Shown: positions 31,068-42,600 of the stretch, in pieces | How the letters are laid out: every line of letters begins with the position of its first letter | Numbering within the stretch: position 1 is the first letter of the stretch | DNA from: Pelobates cultripes | Lineage: Eukaryota > Chordata > Amphibia > Anura > Pelobatidae | Reading direction: 5' to 3' | DNA length: 64,000 bases | NCBI GenBank assembly: GCA_933207985.1 | Contig: OW240915.1 | Span: 122,415,855-122,479,854, forward strand | Made by a program: the position numbers and the translations under genes | The notes under the pieces: model-generated | Databases searched by the model: none | What the model was told of the DNA's origin: nothing | What the model saw: the letters and a program-made list of their open reading frames with translations, nothing else

Positions 31068-32479
31068 AACCGCAATGGTGACAACCCAACATGCAGGCAA
31101 CAGCCTCCACAGAATGCCTCTCACCTCTGGAGATATCCTTTTAAAAATCGATCACCACTACCCAGACCAGGACAGTGAAGAACGGCATATACATACTAAT
31201 GGAACCCGAGACTTCAAGGATGTATGAATTCAAGACAATTCAAGTTCCACCTCGTCAATTGATAAAGAGACAATTGTTACACTCCCAAAAGCATAATCGG
31301 TAAAGACATGAATCCGAACAAAAAGGTGAAGATTGCATACCCGAAAATCTCAGGACTTAAGCTCCTAGATGAATGAAAGATCAGGTATCAAACTAGCACA
31401 CAATTGGACATTTATACAGCAATCTTCTTTTAGCACACCTATAGGGTAACCTAAACCTTTAATACTTAAGCATAAAACTACTGGGAAACAGGGGTTGCTC
31501 AGAGAGACACGAGGAGATGATACACATAATCTAAGACAGGGGTATTATACAGCAAGGAGCTGTTAAATAGCACCTTACCCACAAATCAGTATAAGTGAGA
31601 ATATCACCACACAGAACACCAAAGAAACAACAGCAAATGCATTGGTCACTGCACGGATCACCAGGAGCTATTAAATATCATGTGTAATGGCATAGGCAGA
31701 TGGGCAGCCCCAGCTAACAGGCTAAGCAGCTAATAACTATCATAAATCCCACCCATAAGCAAGTGACAGTAGATGTTTAAAACGACTGTATTGAAGTGTA
31801 TACATTTGTGCTTCTGTATATTGTTAAAATATATAAAAAATAATAATAAATAAATAAATAATAATATACATACATATGAACATAGGAATATAAGTATAGA
31901 TCTATATATATGTCGACAATGCCTTGGGACTATATGATAAAGTATTTAAGTCCGAGAAATATACATGTCCGTTAGAATGTTAAATGCTGTAACTATACTA
32001 TTATACAATCATCATTTATTAGAAAAACAGAAACCATATGCCATAGAATACAATATGCTTACCAGGTGATTGATGGAGAGGATGTTGCTCAGGGATCAAA
32101 CTATGGCATGCACAGGTTGTTACACACGGAACTAGCAATACATACAGGTCCTATCCCACATAAATATATCACTAAGGCCGTTAGCCACCCGTACAGATAT
32201 CTGGATATCTAACCCCCATGGCTCCACTACTAGGCGCCGTGACCCCACGAGGGGTAAGTTGTAAATACCCAAGTTAAGCCCTTCCCGGTCACCTGCTGTC
32301 CCCACTCATTTCCCAATTTCCCGATAAAACTATCGCTCCCAACCCCGAAGTATTGAAAAACAAAAACAAGAGAATTTCAACTCAGACACAGATAAGGGCC
32401 GAAAACCTGGAGAAGATGATATCTCAGAGATACACAGAAAATGCTTGTAGACAACTCAGGAACACCGCAAGCGGGAACA
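31068..32479 (+). other. L1 interior between ORF1 and endonuclease
   Basis: No open frame above background. It is AT-rich, with TA/AAT runs at about 31828-31870. Part of it should encode the endonuclease start, which is too decayed to read except near its end (RQLRNTASGNTS, about 32450-32490). Confidence 0.5.
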
Positions 32480-32606
32480 CATCGATATAATGTGTCTACA
32501 GGAGACACACTTTGGGTCCAGGGACTACCCTATCCAGTACCATGCGACCCACTCTTCCAAATCTAGGGACGTGTCTTTCCTCTTCCACAATCTCTCACTT
32601 TTGAAT
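32480..32606 (+). pseudogene. L1 ORF2 endonuclease, N-terminal fragment
   Basis: CLQETHFGSRDYPIQYH (32492-32545) is the apurinic-endonuclease-like block that holds a metal-binding glutamate. HATHSSKSRDVSFLFHN follows. It is cut by the LTR element at 32612; the rest of the domain is at 38604-39080. Confidence 0.8.
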
Positions 32607-32710
32607 TACTGTGTAACAACAAGCACAGTATGACTACAAAGGACAGATGGATTATACAGCCGTTCGGTATTTTGTAAGCATTCACCATGCGAATGCTTAC
32701 CTGCCTTTAA

Positions 32711-33195
32711 AGGACCACTATAGTGCCAGGAAAACATACTCGTTTTCCTGGCACTCTAGTGCCCTGAGGGTGCCCCCACCCTCAGGGACCCCCTCCCGCC
32801 CGGCTCTGGAAAGGGGAAAACTTACCTTTTTCCAGCGCTGGGCGGAGAGCTCTCCTCCTTCTCTCCTCCTCCGTTCCGCCCCGTCGGCTGAATGCGCACG
32901 CACGGCAAGAGCTGCGCGCGCATTCAGCCGGTCGCATAGGAAAGCATTTACAATGCTTTCCTATGGACGCTGGTGTGCTCTCACTGTGAAAATCACAGTG
33001 AGAAGCACGCAAGCGCCTCTAGTGGCTGTCAATGAGACAGCCACTAGAGGCTTTGGGGGAAGGCTTAACCCATTAATAAACATAGCAGTTTCTCTGAAAC
33101 TGCTATGTTTATTAAAAAATGGATTAACCCTAGCTAGACCTGGCACCCAGACCACTTCATTAAGCTGAAGTGGTCTGGGTGCCTAGAGTGGTCAT
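32711..33195. mobile_element. TTAA-flanked MITE (485 bp)
   Basis: TTAA at 32707-32710 and 33196-33199; ends AGGACCACTATAG and CTAGAGTGGTCAT are inverted. The empty site is visible in the 3' LTR near 37694. Interior palindromes: TTTTCCTGGCACT, CACTGTGAAAATCACAGTGA, AGTGGCTGTC with GACAGCCACT, AACATAGCAGTTTC with GAAACTGCTATGTT. Probably a non-autonomous piggyBac-like family; a second, inverted copy is at 34971. Confidence 0.85.
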
Positions 33196-34106
33196 TTAAC
33201 AGGCCACCCTGACTGATAATTATGGCCAATTTACCTCCCTGGTTGATGGGCACTTTTATTCGAATCAACCGCACAAACGCTATGGGAACTGTAAGCTCAG
33301 CTGCCATTTCGGGACTTACACGTGCTCGCTGCCATTTTAACTCCCGAACAGCAGTGTTTGCCGGTGAATGTCTGGAACTAAAATCGGACACTCAAACAGG
33401 CGAACACCGCTGAGACCTCCATACCTTCGGGAAAACCTCGCCAAAACTACCGAACGACCGGGCGTTCGGTAGAAAGAATCAGCAGCAGATGGGGATTTCA
33501 GCGAACCCAGGATGGTATACGGATGGCCGTCCGTTCGGGAGTTTTTACCCGCGTTCTTAGACCAACTTCATGGCCAGCATTCATGGAACTGTTTTCGGCT
33601 ACTGTGCCCGTGCGGTCGGTCAAATCTTCTAAGTCCCATATCTCCCGAACGGCTGAATCGATTGAGCTGCTTTTTACATATGTTGGTACCTGAAATGTAC
33701 TTGGGGTACATCCAAACTTTGGGGAAAAACTGTTCCTTTTTAATTATGTTATGTAGTTATCTGAGGGGAGGGAATTTACCGAATGTATATTGTATGGATT
33801 GGTTGTACTGCTAATTATGTGGGCAGGCCCGGACTGGCCATCGGGCACAGCGGGCAAATGCCCGGTGGGCCGCGGTGTCCATGGGCCGAGGCCGGCAGGG
33901 GAGGTCCCAGGATCTCCCCTGCCGGTCTATGCAGGGCCGGCACTCTCCTAGCGCCGGCCCCGCTGTTTGTCACGACGGGCCGGTGGGGGGATCAAGGATC
34001 TCCCTGACCGGCCCACATGCGGCCGCCGGCGGGGAGAGAGGGAGACAGCCAGCCAGGCTGGAGAGAGGACCCGGCGGAGCTCTAACTTGCAGCTCCGCCG
34101 GGTTCC

Positions 34107-34155
34107 TCTCGCGAGATCCGGCGCGTTGCCATGGCAACGGCCGGATCTCGCGAGA
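34107..34155. other. Palindrome with X-box-like centre and TCTCGCGAGA arms
   Basis: TCTCGCGAGA at 34107-34116 and again at 34146-34155, arranged around GTTGCCATGGCAAC (34125-34138). The centre equals an RFX-type X-box consensus; TCTCGCGAGA is a known CpG-promoter motif. It sits within the GC-rich head of the hAT element. Function here is inference. Confidence 0.6.
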
Positions 34156-34339
34156 GTGAACTCTAGCCTCACAGGCTAGAGTTCACTCACCCACGAGGAC
34201 CACCAGGGAACACTGTCTCCTGGCCTCCCAGGCACCAGCATGCCGGTCCCCCCCCTCCCAGGCTAAAGGTAAGAAGGGAGGGGGGGACATAATGACTGTT
34301 TTTTTTTGTTTTTGTTTTATTTACCCCCCCTACACACAC

Positions 34340-34850
34340 ACACAATAACATTTATACAGCACTCTCACACCCATCACACACAGCACTCTCTCACACCCAT
34401 CACACACAGCACTCTCTCACACCCATCACACCCAGCACTCTCTCACACAGCACTCTCACACCCATCTCACACAGCACTCTCACACCCATCACACACAGCA
34501 CTCTCTCACACCCATCACACACAGCACTCTCTCACACCCATCACACACAGCACTCTCTCACACAGCACTCTCACACCCATCTCACACAGCACTCTCACAC
34601 CCATCACATACAGCACTCTCTCACACAGCACTCTCTCACCCATCACACACAGCACTCTCACACCCATCACACTCACAGCACTCTCACACCCATCACACAC
34701 ACAGCACTCTCACACACACACAGCACTCTCACACACACACGGCACTCTCACACAGCACTCTCACACACAGCACCCCTCACACACACACACCGCACCCCTC
34801 ACACATACTGCACCCCTCACATACACACAGAACCCCCCCAACACACTGCA
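34340..34850 (+). repeat. Minisatellite of CACACCCATCACACACAGCACTCT type
   Basis: Units of about 14-30 bases combine CACACCCATCACACA with CAGCACTCTCTCA in irregular order. The 225-residue open frame over it (His/Thr/Ser/Leu repeats) is a by-product of the repeat. Confidence 0.85.
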
Positions 34851-34872
34851 CCACACACATACACAATACTTC

Positions 34873-34875
<3 letters not shown>

Positions 34876-34951
<76 letters not shown>

Positions 34952-34957
34952 CACTAC
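34876..34957 (+). repeat. TA then CA dinucleotide microsatellite
   Basis: About 18 TA units (34876-34912) run straight into about 18 CA units (to 34948), then a short ACACT repeat. Confidence 0.95.
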
Positions 34958-34970
34958 ACTACACTCTTAA

Positions 34971-35378
34971 AGGACCACTCTAGCCACCCAGACCACTTCA
35001 GCTTAATGAAGTGGTCTTGGTTCCAGGTCCTTCTAGGGTTAACCCATTGTTTTATAAACATAGCAGTTTCAGAGAAACTGCTATGTTTATCAATGGGTTA
35101 AGCCTTCCCCCAAAGCCTCTAGCAGCTGTCTCATTGACAGCCGCTAGAGGCGCTTGCGTGCTTTTCACTGTGAAAATCACAGTGAGAGCACGCAAGCGTC
35201 CATAGGGAAGCATTATAAATGCTTTCCTATGCGACCGGCTGAATGCGCGCGCAGCTCTTGCCGCGCGTGCGCATTCAGCCGACGGGGCGGATCAGAGGAG
35301 GAGAGCTCCCCGCCCGGCGCTGGAAAAAGGTAAGTTTTAACCTCTTTCCAGAGCCGGGCGGGAGGGGGTCCCTGAGCC
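34971..35378. mobile_element. Inverted, truncated copy of the TTAA MITE
   Basis: TTAA at 34967-34970 precedes AGGACCACTCTAGCCACCCA. The body matches the MITE at 32711-33195 in reverse orientation, down to GAGGGGGTCCCTGAG, after which unrelated sequence (CCACATATGCATCACATTAC) starts. The second end is missing. Confidence 0.82.
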
Positions 35379-36098
35379 ACATATGCATCACATTACACCA
35401 CAAACACAACACGACTAAAACCAACCTTATTACACAATACCACACCACGACCAGCTCACTCTACACACACGCAATACCACAAGCAGGCTCCAAACACATG
35501 CACAATACTCTTTCCTGGCCTTTTGTCTCCTGGTATCCATTTATAGAGACACCAGAGACAAGTTGCAAGGAAACATAGTGCAAGCATGCTATTAAATTTG
35601 CAGAACAAATACAGGACTTTTTTCTCATGTTAGAGCTCTTCAGCAGAGCTCTGCGCATGGTCTGCCCTGGAAGAGCATTGAACCAACATGCTCACTTTGA
35701 GAGGAGGCGTGTTTGTCATTGGTGATGACAAAACACACCTCCTCTGCCCCGCCCCCTTTTTAGTGGGCCGCTGTGTTAAAAAAATGCCCGGGCCGAATTT
35801 TTCTCCCAGTCCGGCCCTGTATGTGGGTGTCTCCCTTGCATGGTCAGAATCACATAAAAGCAGAGTGTCTGTCAATAAACCCTCAGTTCTTCTTGATCCT
35901 TCAAAACATAGCCTCGTCTCGTTCTTGAAAGGGGAATTTCTGCAGCTTAATCACTTAGCTCTTTTTAGAGCTGTACCTGGCTTCCACTCCTGATCCAGCA
36001 GAAGGGAATAGGCGACTCCATCACTACACAGTGACTGCCGGGAAGAAAAGGACGTCCCCAACGGCTGGTACCCTCTCTACACCAGGGTAGCGGTTATA

Positions 36099-36117
36099 TT
36101 GGTGGCAGCGGTGGGAT
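36099..36117 (+). other. Primer binding site, leucine tRNA type
   Basis: TGGTGGCAGCGGTGGGAT starts one base after the 5' LTR. From memory it is complementary to the mature 3' end of vertebrate tRNA-Leu (AAG/UAG type: ATCCCACCGCTGCCACCA). It fits the expected position exactly. Confidence 0.8.
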
Positions 36118-36148
36118 GGTCCTTTCATCCACAGCGCAGATGCTGGAT

Positions 36149-36660
36149 GGAGTCTCAATACACAAAATTGAAGAGGCCTACCCTAAAGGATCTACTGGAG
36201 AACCGGGGAAGGAGTGCCAGTAACAGACCACGGAGGGAGCTGATCACAGACTTACTAGAGCTGGACGAGATGGATCGGTCCATGGACGTAACAGAGACCC
36301 AGAGGCCAGACAGCGAGGAGGACAAGGTCATCCGCATCGTACAGAGGCCTTCTATCCAGAGACATCAGTGGAGCTGATTGAGCGGCTGTTCCTCGATGCC
36401 AAAGCAGATATCCGGGAGAGGAGGGGGCACGAAATAGAACTGGTAAGAGCCCAGCAGCCCATTACACATACAGTTCCTGCTTCCCCTCTGCCTACTACCC
36501 CAAGGAAGATGCCATTTACTGCATTCAAGGCGTTTGTAGAGAATGAAGAGGAGATCGATGGATATTTAGCCGATTTCGAGAGACAGTGCTCTTTACACCA
36601 GGTACCCCCTGACCAATGGGTTACCATTTTAGCTGGGAAGCTGTCAGGCAAAGCGGACCT
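36149..36660 (+). pseudogene. Gmr1-like gag fragment
   Basis: Frame 1 starts with MESQYTKLKRPTLKDLL and contains RGRSASNRPRRELITDLLE; frame 2 follows with ERLFLDAKADIRERRG, FTAFKAFVENEEEIDGYLAD and QWVTILAGKLSGKA. It parallels the gag start at 15716-15171. It stops exactly where the SCAN-like part should begin; RT sequence follows out of frame at about 36660. Confidence 0.82.
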
Positions 36661-37519
36661 TTCAGGGCTTGGTCGACAGGCTCCTTGATGGCTTCCAGGA
36701 TTTCGCATGTGCGTACCTGGATGACATTGCGATCTACAGTGAAACCTGGGGAGAACAGGGGGCCATGCTGGATCAGATTAGGGCCGCAGGCCTCACTCTG
36801 AAGCCAGAAAATGTCATTTTGGCATGGCCGAAGTATAGTACCTGGGACACCGGGTGGGATGTGGGAAGCAACAGCCGGAGCCAGCCAAAGTTGAGGCCAT
36901 GGCTAATTGGCCCACACCCCACACCAAGACCCAGGTAGTGGCTTTTCTAGGGACGGCAGGGTACTACAGGAAATTTGTCCCAGACTATAGTAGCATCGCC
37001 AAACCTTTAACAGACTTGACCAAAAAGAATCTACCTAGGATAGTCCTGTGGTCTCCCGCCTGTGAAACAGCATTTTAGACATTAAAGAACGCATTAATCA
37101 ACGCTCCTGTGCTATCTGCCCCAGTCCCTAACAAAAGGTTTGTCGTCCACACAGATGCCTCCATGTATGGACTGGGGGCAGTTTTAAGCCAGATCAGAGA
37201 AGATGGAGGAGAACACCCTGTCGCGTACCTAAGCAGAAAACTACTACCCAGGGAAGTGAGCTACGCGGCAGTGGAAAAAGAATGATAAGCCCTGGTCTGG
37301 GCCCTAAAGAAATTGACTCCATATTTGTATGGTCAGGAGTTCACCCTCATCACTGACCATAACCCTCTCGTGTGGTTGAACCACGTGGCCGGAGATAATG
37401 GCCGTTTATTAAGATGGAGCCTGGCTTTACAACCTTATAATTTCTCCATACAATATCGGCCAGGAAAACTCAACGGGAACGCGGATGGCCTGTCCAGACA
37501 AACCGAACTGATGCCCTAA
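36655..37519 (+). pseudogene. Gmr1-like RT palm and RNase H fragment
   Basis: Begins inside the RT at TFQGLVDRLLDGFQDF with catalytic CAYLDDIAIYSETW, continues with FLGTAGYYRKFVPDYSSIAK (36930s), then RNase H with VHTDASMYGLGAVLSQ (37145-37190), EKE followed by a stop near 37286, LITDHNPLVWLNHV and YRPGKLNGNADGLSRQT at the end. One stop near 37077 and one near 37286. It is closely related to the element at 9349-16829. Confidence 0.87.
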
Positions 37520-37582
37520 CTGAAATCCGGACAGCCCCACAGTGATCCGAAAAGGATCAATCCGGGTCTGCCGGGGTGTCCC

Positions 37583-37597
37583 ACAAAAGGGGAGCCA
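37583..37597 (+). other. Polypurine tract
   Basis: AAAAGGGGAGCCA lies directly before the 3' LTR start TGTAACAACAAG. It primes plus-strand DNA synthesis in LTR retrotransposons. Confidence 0.78.
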
Positions 37598-38598
37598 TGT
37601 AACAACAAGCACAGTATGACTACAAAGGACAGATGGATTATACAGCCGTTCAGTATTTTGTAAGCATTCACCATGCGAATGCTTACCTGCCTTTAACAGG
37701 CCACCCTGACTGCTAATTATGGCCAATTTACCTCCCTGGTTGATGGGCACTTTTATTCGAATCAACCGCATGAACGCTATGGGAACTGTAAGCTCAGCTG
37801 CCATTTTGGGACTTACACGTGTTCGCGGCCATTTTAACTCCCGAACAGCGGTGTTTGCCGGTGAATGTCTGGAAATAAAATCGGACACTCAAACAGGCGA
37901 ACACCACTGAGACCTCCATACCTTTGGGAAAACCTCGCCAAAACCACCGAACGACTGGGCGTTCGGTAGAAAGAATCAGCAGCAGATGGGGATTTCAGCG
38001 AACCCAGGATGGTATACGGATGGCCGGCCGTTCGGGAGTTTTTACCCACGTTCTTAGACCGACTGCAGGGCCAGCATTCATGGAACTGTTTTCGGCTACT
38101 GTGCCCGTGCGGTCGGTCAAATCTTCTAAGTCCCATATCTCCCGAACGGCTGAATCGATTGAGCTGCTTTTTACATATGTTGGTACCTGAAATGTACTTG
38201 GGGTACATCCAAACTTTGGGGAAAAACTGTTCCTTTTTAATTATGTTATGTAGTTATCTGAGGGGAGGGAATTTACCGAATGTATATTGTATGGATTGGT
38301 TGTACTGCTAATTATGTGGGTGTCTCCCTTGCATGGGCAGAATCACATAAAAGCAGAGTGTCTGTCAATAAACCCTCAGTTCTTCTTGACCCTTCAAAAC
38401 GTAGCCTCGTCTCGTTCTTGAAAGGGGAATCTCTGCAGCTTAATCACTTAGCTCTTTTCAGAGCTGTACCTGGCTTCCACTCCTGATCCAGCAGAAGGGA
38501 ATAGGCGACTCCATCACTACACAGTGACTGCCGGGAAGAAAAGGACGTCCCCAATGGCTGGTACCCTCTCTACACCAGGGTAGCCGTTAGCCGTTACA
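37598..38598 (+). repeat. 3' LTR of the deleted Gmr1-like element
   Basis: 1001 bp, TGTAACAACAAGC to TAGCCGTTAGCCGTTACA; the last part has a small GCCGTTA duplication. Hairpin GCGGTGTTTG with CGAACACC at 37849-37908. Uninterrupted, so it provides the empty sites for the two DNA elements in the 5' LTR. Confidence 0.92.
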
Positions 38599-38603
38599 TA
38601 CTG

Positions 38604-39080
38604 CAAGTCCAAAAAGATCCGCAAGGATGCTACCTCATAATTTACTGCATTATCAATATGGTCAAATAAACATTAGTGGGGATTTATGGCCCAAACATGA
38701 ACCAGAGGAACTTTCTCCTTAAAGTCCTTAATAAAATACCACCCACACAAAAAACATCAATGATACTATGGAGATGTAAATCATGTTATGCACCCAGTGG
38801 CGGACACATCTCTCACCCCTGGCGCACCCAGGACCAAATCCCTAACACAACAATGCAAAACACTCACTAAGCTAATATCAGAACACAATCTATATGATGT
38901 GTGGAGGGTACACCACCCAAACAAAAAAGTGTACACATATTTCTCACAAGTCCATAAGTCCTATTCCAGAAACGATATGATTCTAGTCTCCAATGACATT
39001 TTACAGAGAGTAACAACCAATGTAATCGGAGATATAGTGTCGTCTGATCACGCTCCAATGTTTGCAACACTATAGGCCAA
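38604..39080 (+). pseudogene. L1 ORF2 endonuclease, C-terminal part
   Basis: ISEHNLYDVWRVHHPNKKVY, TYFSQVHKSYSRNDMILVS and DIVSSDHAPMFATL (38860-39072) are the W-R-x-x-P, SRxD and SDH blocks of L1 endonucleases; the histidine of SDH is catalytic. The stretch 39080-39700 continues ORF2 in broken frames. The domain starts at 32480 before the LTR element. Confidence 0.82.
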
Positions 39081-39699
39081 CTTCGACCAGAGGGGAAAAG
39101 TCCCATGGAGGTTAAATGACACCCTAATTCACAATGATGTATTCTGCACACAGTAAAACCAAGACATTATTGAATACTTTAGCAACAAAACACTTCCTGA
39201 ACTGACACCCACAACTACATGGCAAGCGCACAAAGCGGTGGTCAGGGGAATTCTCATTAGCAGAGCATCCTATATCAAAAAGGCAAGGGAAAGGAGATAA
39301 CTAGAATTACTGAAAACACTACAAAATCTGCAGAGCACCCAATATATAAAACCCACAACAGAACAAGAAAGCGAAATAGCTAAAGTTACTAAGCAAATTA
39401 ATGAGATACTCTTAGACAATACAGCACACACACTTCAGAAACTAAAAATGCCCAACTATACACAAGGCAATAAAGCCGGAAAAGCCTTAGCATCTCTATT
39501 GCGGCAGAAGCAGGCCCAATCAAAGATCCCCTACCTGCATAGTCATACAGGGGTGAAAATATACAACCCACAGGAAATCCTCGCATAAATGGCTAACATT
39601 TATAATTCCCTATATAATATACAAAATGATCCACAGACACACCAACCAGCATTAACAGAAATCCAAAGCTTCCTATCCAAGATAACCCTACCCAGTCTA

Positions 39700-42600
39700 A
39701 CATCAGACTAAAAAAAGGCACTTAGCGAACCCATAACCCTGCCAGAAATTCTACAAGTAATAAAATCACTACCTCACGGCAAATCACCAGATCCAAATGG
39801 CTTAACTAATTCCTATTATAAAACATTTAGCCACACTATAGGACCAAACCTTGTTGACACATTTAATCATATATCATATCCACCGGCACTATGCCGCAAG
39901 ACATGCTGATGGCACATATAGTTACTCTGCCGAAACCGGGCAAACCACAAAATAAACCACAAAATCTACAGCCCATCTCTTTACTAAATACAGATACCAA
40001 AATCCTGGCTAAATTATATGCCACACGAGTAACAGATATGATACCCACAATAATCAAGCATGATCAGGTAGGCTTTGTAAGAGGTGGTACAAGAAAGCTA
40101 TACAATCTAATATACTCCAAACAACAACAGGGCAGCCCAGTGTATTCCTGTCGCTGGACGCTGAGAAAGCATTTGATAGGCTGCACTGGAGCTTCCTAAG
40201 AGAAACATTTGTAGCGGAGAGCTGGTATTTCACAGGTTAACTCCACTAAAGATCCCAGTGAGGCTCAGGGACAAGTAATAAAAATACCATAGAGTAATAA
40301 TCCCAGCAAGCAAGGTAATCCACGAATATTCCCATACAGATCCCAATGACTGGACGACACACAGTATCAGAAGCAGAACTGACTTTTAATTCACACAACC
40401 ACCTTATAAAGCATTCTCCCATGCAAGGGAGGGATTCACCATAATTAGGACAGTAACCAATAATGTCACAGTTACCTCCCACACATCTCCTCCCCTCAGT
40501 GTGACACATAATCCCATCAAACATGCTGTAGTTTTCCCCGAGTTCTGGATGTACCCAAAACAGTTAGGTACAATGGGCTTAGTGGCACCCCCTGGTAGCC
40601 CTGATCTGGGTGACCAACATATCCAAAATTCACCCAGATCAGACCAGGGGTTCGGGAGTTAGGTGGAAGGGACAATTTCACCGACTGCACACGAGGTGGT
40701 AGCCGAAAAGGGTTCCATGTGTTTTGGCCCTGCGGTCGCTATCAATTTGGGAGGTAAAATACACATAAATACATGACATCCACTATTAACCTTGTATTTG
40801 CATGAATCCCCTTGTTCGGTACTTTTAGCCTCTCCGTTCGGGAGTTACCGAGCTCTGGAGGTCTCAGCGGTGTTCGGGTAATTGAGTGTCCAATTTGAGT
40901 TCCAGACACTCGACGCTCAAACACCGTTGAGGTTTTCATGCGTAAGATGGCTGCCGCCACGTGTTCGTATGCCGAACGGCGGCCACCCAAATACATGCAC
41001 AAAGTACCAATTGACCTGCAGTTAGAGAAGTGTGAAGCCAAATAAGGTGCACACTTCTCTCTGGGGTGGTCTACTGGTTCGGTAGTTTTCATTCGTATGG
41101 GATACGGATGAAACTACCAAACAATCATACGAATACTACATACACTTTTAACTATACAGGAGAATAAACACACGAATTGCAGTTTTAACACAGTCTTTTA
41201 GGACAGCCGTAATACCATTCGCTACAATGTTGCAAAAATTTTACTTCCCACATCAATTCCTAAACTTGATTTCATCACTATACTCCAAGCCCTCTGCTAG
41301 AGTTACATTGACTTTTAACATATCTAACAGAACTCGGCAAGGTTGCCCATTATCTCCACTCCTTTATATTTTAGCCCTGATGCAAGCAATCAGAGACAAA
41401 AAAAATTAATCACAGACATCATAAAAGGAGGAAAAGAATACAAAATCATGGCATTTGCGGATGATGTAATGTTATCACTAACCAATCCACTAACCTCCAT
41501 CCAAGCTTTTAACAACATACTAACGAAATATAGTGCTTGCTCATATTACAAATTAAATGTTAGAAAAACACAAGCCATGTGCTTACATACAACACCAGCT
41601 ATAGCCAAAACACTACAACAAACTAATAACTTTGAGTGGAGACAAGACCATATTTCATTCCTGGGCATTAAATTCACAAAGCAAGCACATAAACTACTCA
41701 AAGCCAACTATACCACACTTCTCCACACTATCAACAACCAGCTCACAAGCTGGAAGAATAAATATATCTCATGGACAGGAAGAGTGGCAGCTATGAAAAT
41801 GATGATTCTCCCCAAACTCCAGTACTTGTTCCGTACCCTACCTATACAACTACCCACAAAATATATTAAAGAGGCACAGAAAATACTTAATTCATTTGTC
41901 TGGGCACATAAGAGACCTAGAGTTGCAGCGAACATACTCTATCTAACACAAAAAAGAGAAGGCATGGGACTCCCAAACCTAGATCTCTATTACAGGGTGG
42001 CAATCATTAGCCCTTTAGTGGCAGCTTTTCATCTTCATGCCTCGCCACTCTCCTGGGTACTATTAGAGGCGACATACACTGAGGGATATGAAATCACGAC
42101 AATGTCAGAGATAAATAAGCAGCATAGAAGAAAATTTTGGAATATACTTCCCATAACTTCTCTGACACTAAAGGAGTGGGACAAATTCACAGGAATCCTC
42201 AACCCCAACAAAGAAATCCTCCCAATGATGCTGCTACGCTCCTTTGAAATTCCACAACTAAACATAAGCAGATGGGCTAGTTTAGGCCTAATACACATAC
42301 ACCCCAACTTGTAGACAAAAAACAAACACAAACCCTTTCACACACTACAAAATAAGTATAGACTCCCAACCACAGCTGAATTCGCGTACAGGCAGATAAG
42401 CTCATGGATTAAGAGACACAGGGAGACAAAACTCACACCAAACACAAAAGGGAATATGCCGGCACTAGAACAACTATGCAAAAAAAAAAAACGCCCGGCA
42501 TCATTTCCAAAATATATGACAGTTACCTTCCTATCAAAGAGATACGGCATATGAACTTTATAAAAAAGTGGGAAAGAGATTTAGGCAGACAACTAACAGA

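Larger units (their letters stand above)
33824..35819. mobile_element. Non-autonomous hAT element (1996 bp), 8-bp target duplication
   Basis: TATGTGGG at 33816-33823 and 35820-35827; ends CAGGCCCGGACTGG and CCAGTCCGGCCCTG are inverted. The empty site is in the 3' LTR near 38318. Contents: a GC-rich head with palindromes (33830-34280), a CACACCCATCACAC minisatellite, TA/CA runs, a nested MITE and a tail. No transposase is left. Confidence 0.9.
32612..36098 (+). repeat. 5' LTR with two nested DNA transposons
   Basis: Aligned to the 3' LTR at 37598-38598, it has extra sequence at 32711-33199 and 33824-35827; without these it is about 990 bp. It ends GTAGCGGTTATA where TACA is expected, a change in the terminal CA. 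AATAAACCCTCAG at about 35875 is the polyadenylation signal, followed by CGTCTCGTTCTTGAAAGG. Confidence 0.9.
32612..38598 (+). mobile_element. Deleted Gmr1-like LTR retrotransposon, target duplication TACTG
   Basis: TACTG at 32607-32611 and 38599-38603. Two LTRs of about 1 kb (32612-36098 with inserts, and 37598-38598) enclose only 1.5 kb: primer site, gag N-terminal half, then abruptly the RT palm and RNase H, and polypurine tract. Protease, integrase and the RT start are deleted. The flanking L1 endonuclease confirms the insertion point. The 5' LTR carries a TTAA MITE and a hAT element absent from the 3' LTR. Confidence 0.92.

Noticed and set aside
34306..34983. 225-residue open frame rich in His, Thr, Ser
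   Set aside because: It is the translation of a CACACCCATCACAC minisatellite and dinucleotide runs within a hAT element.
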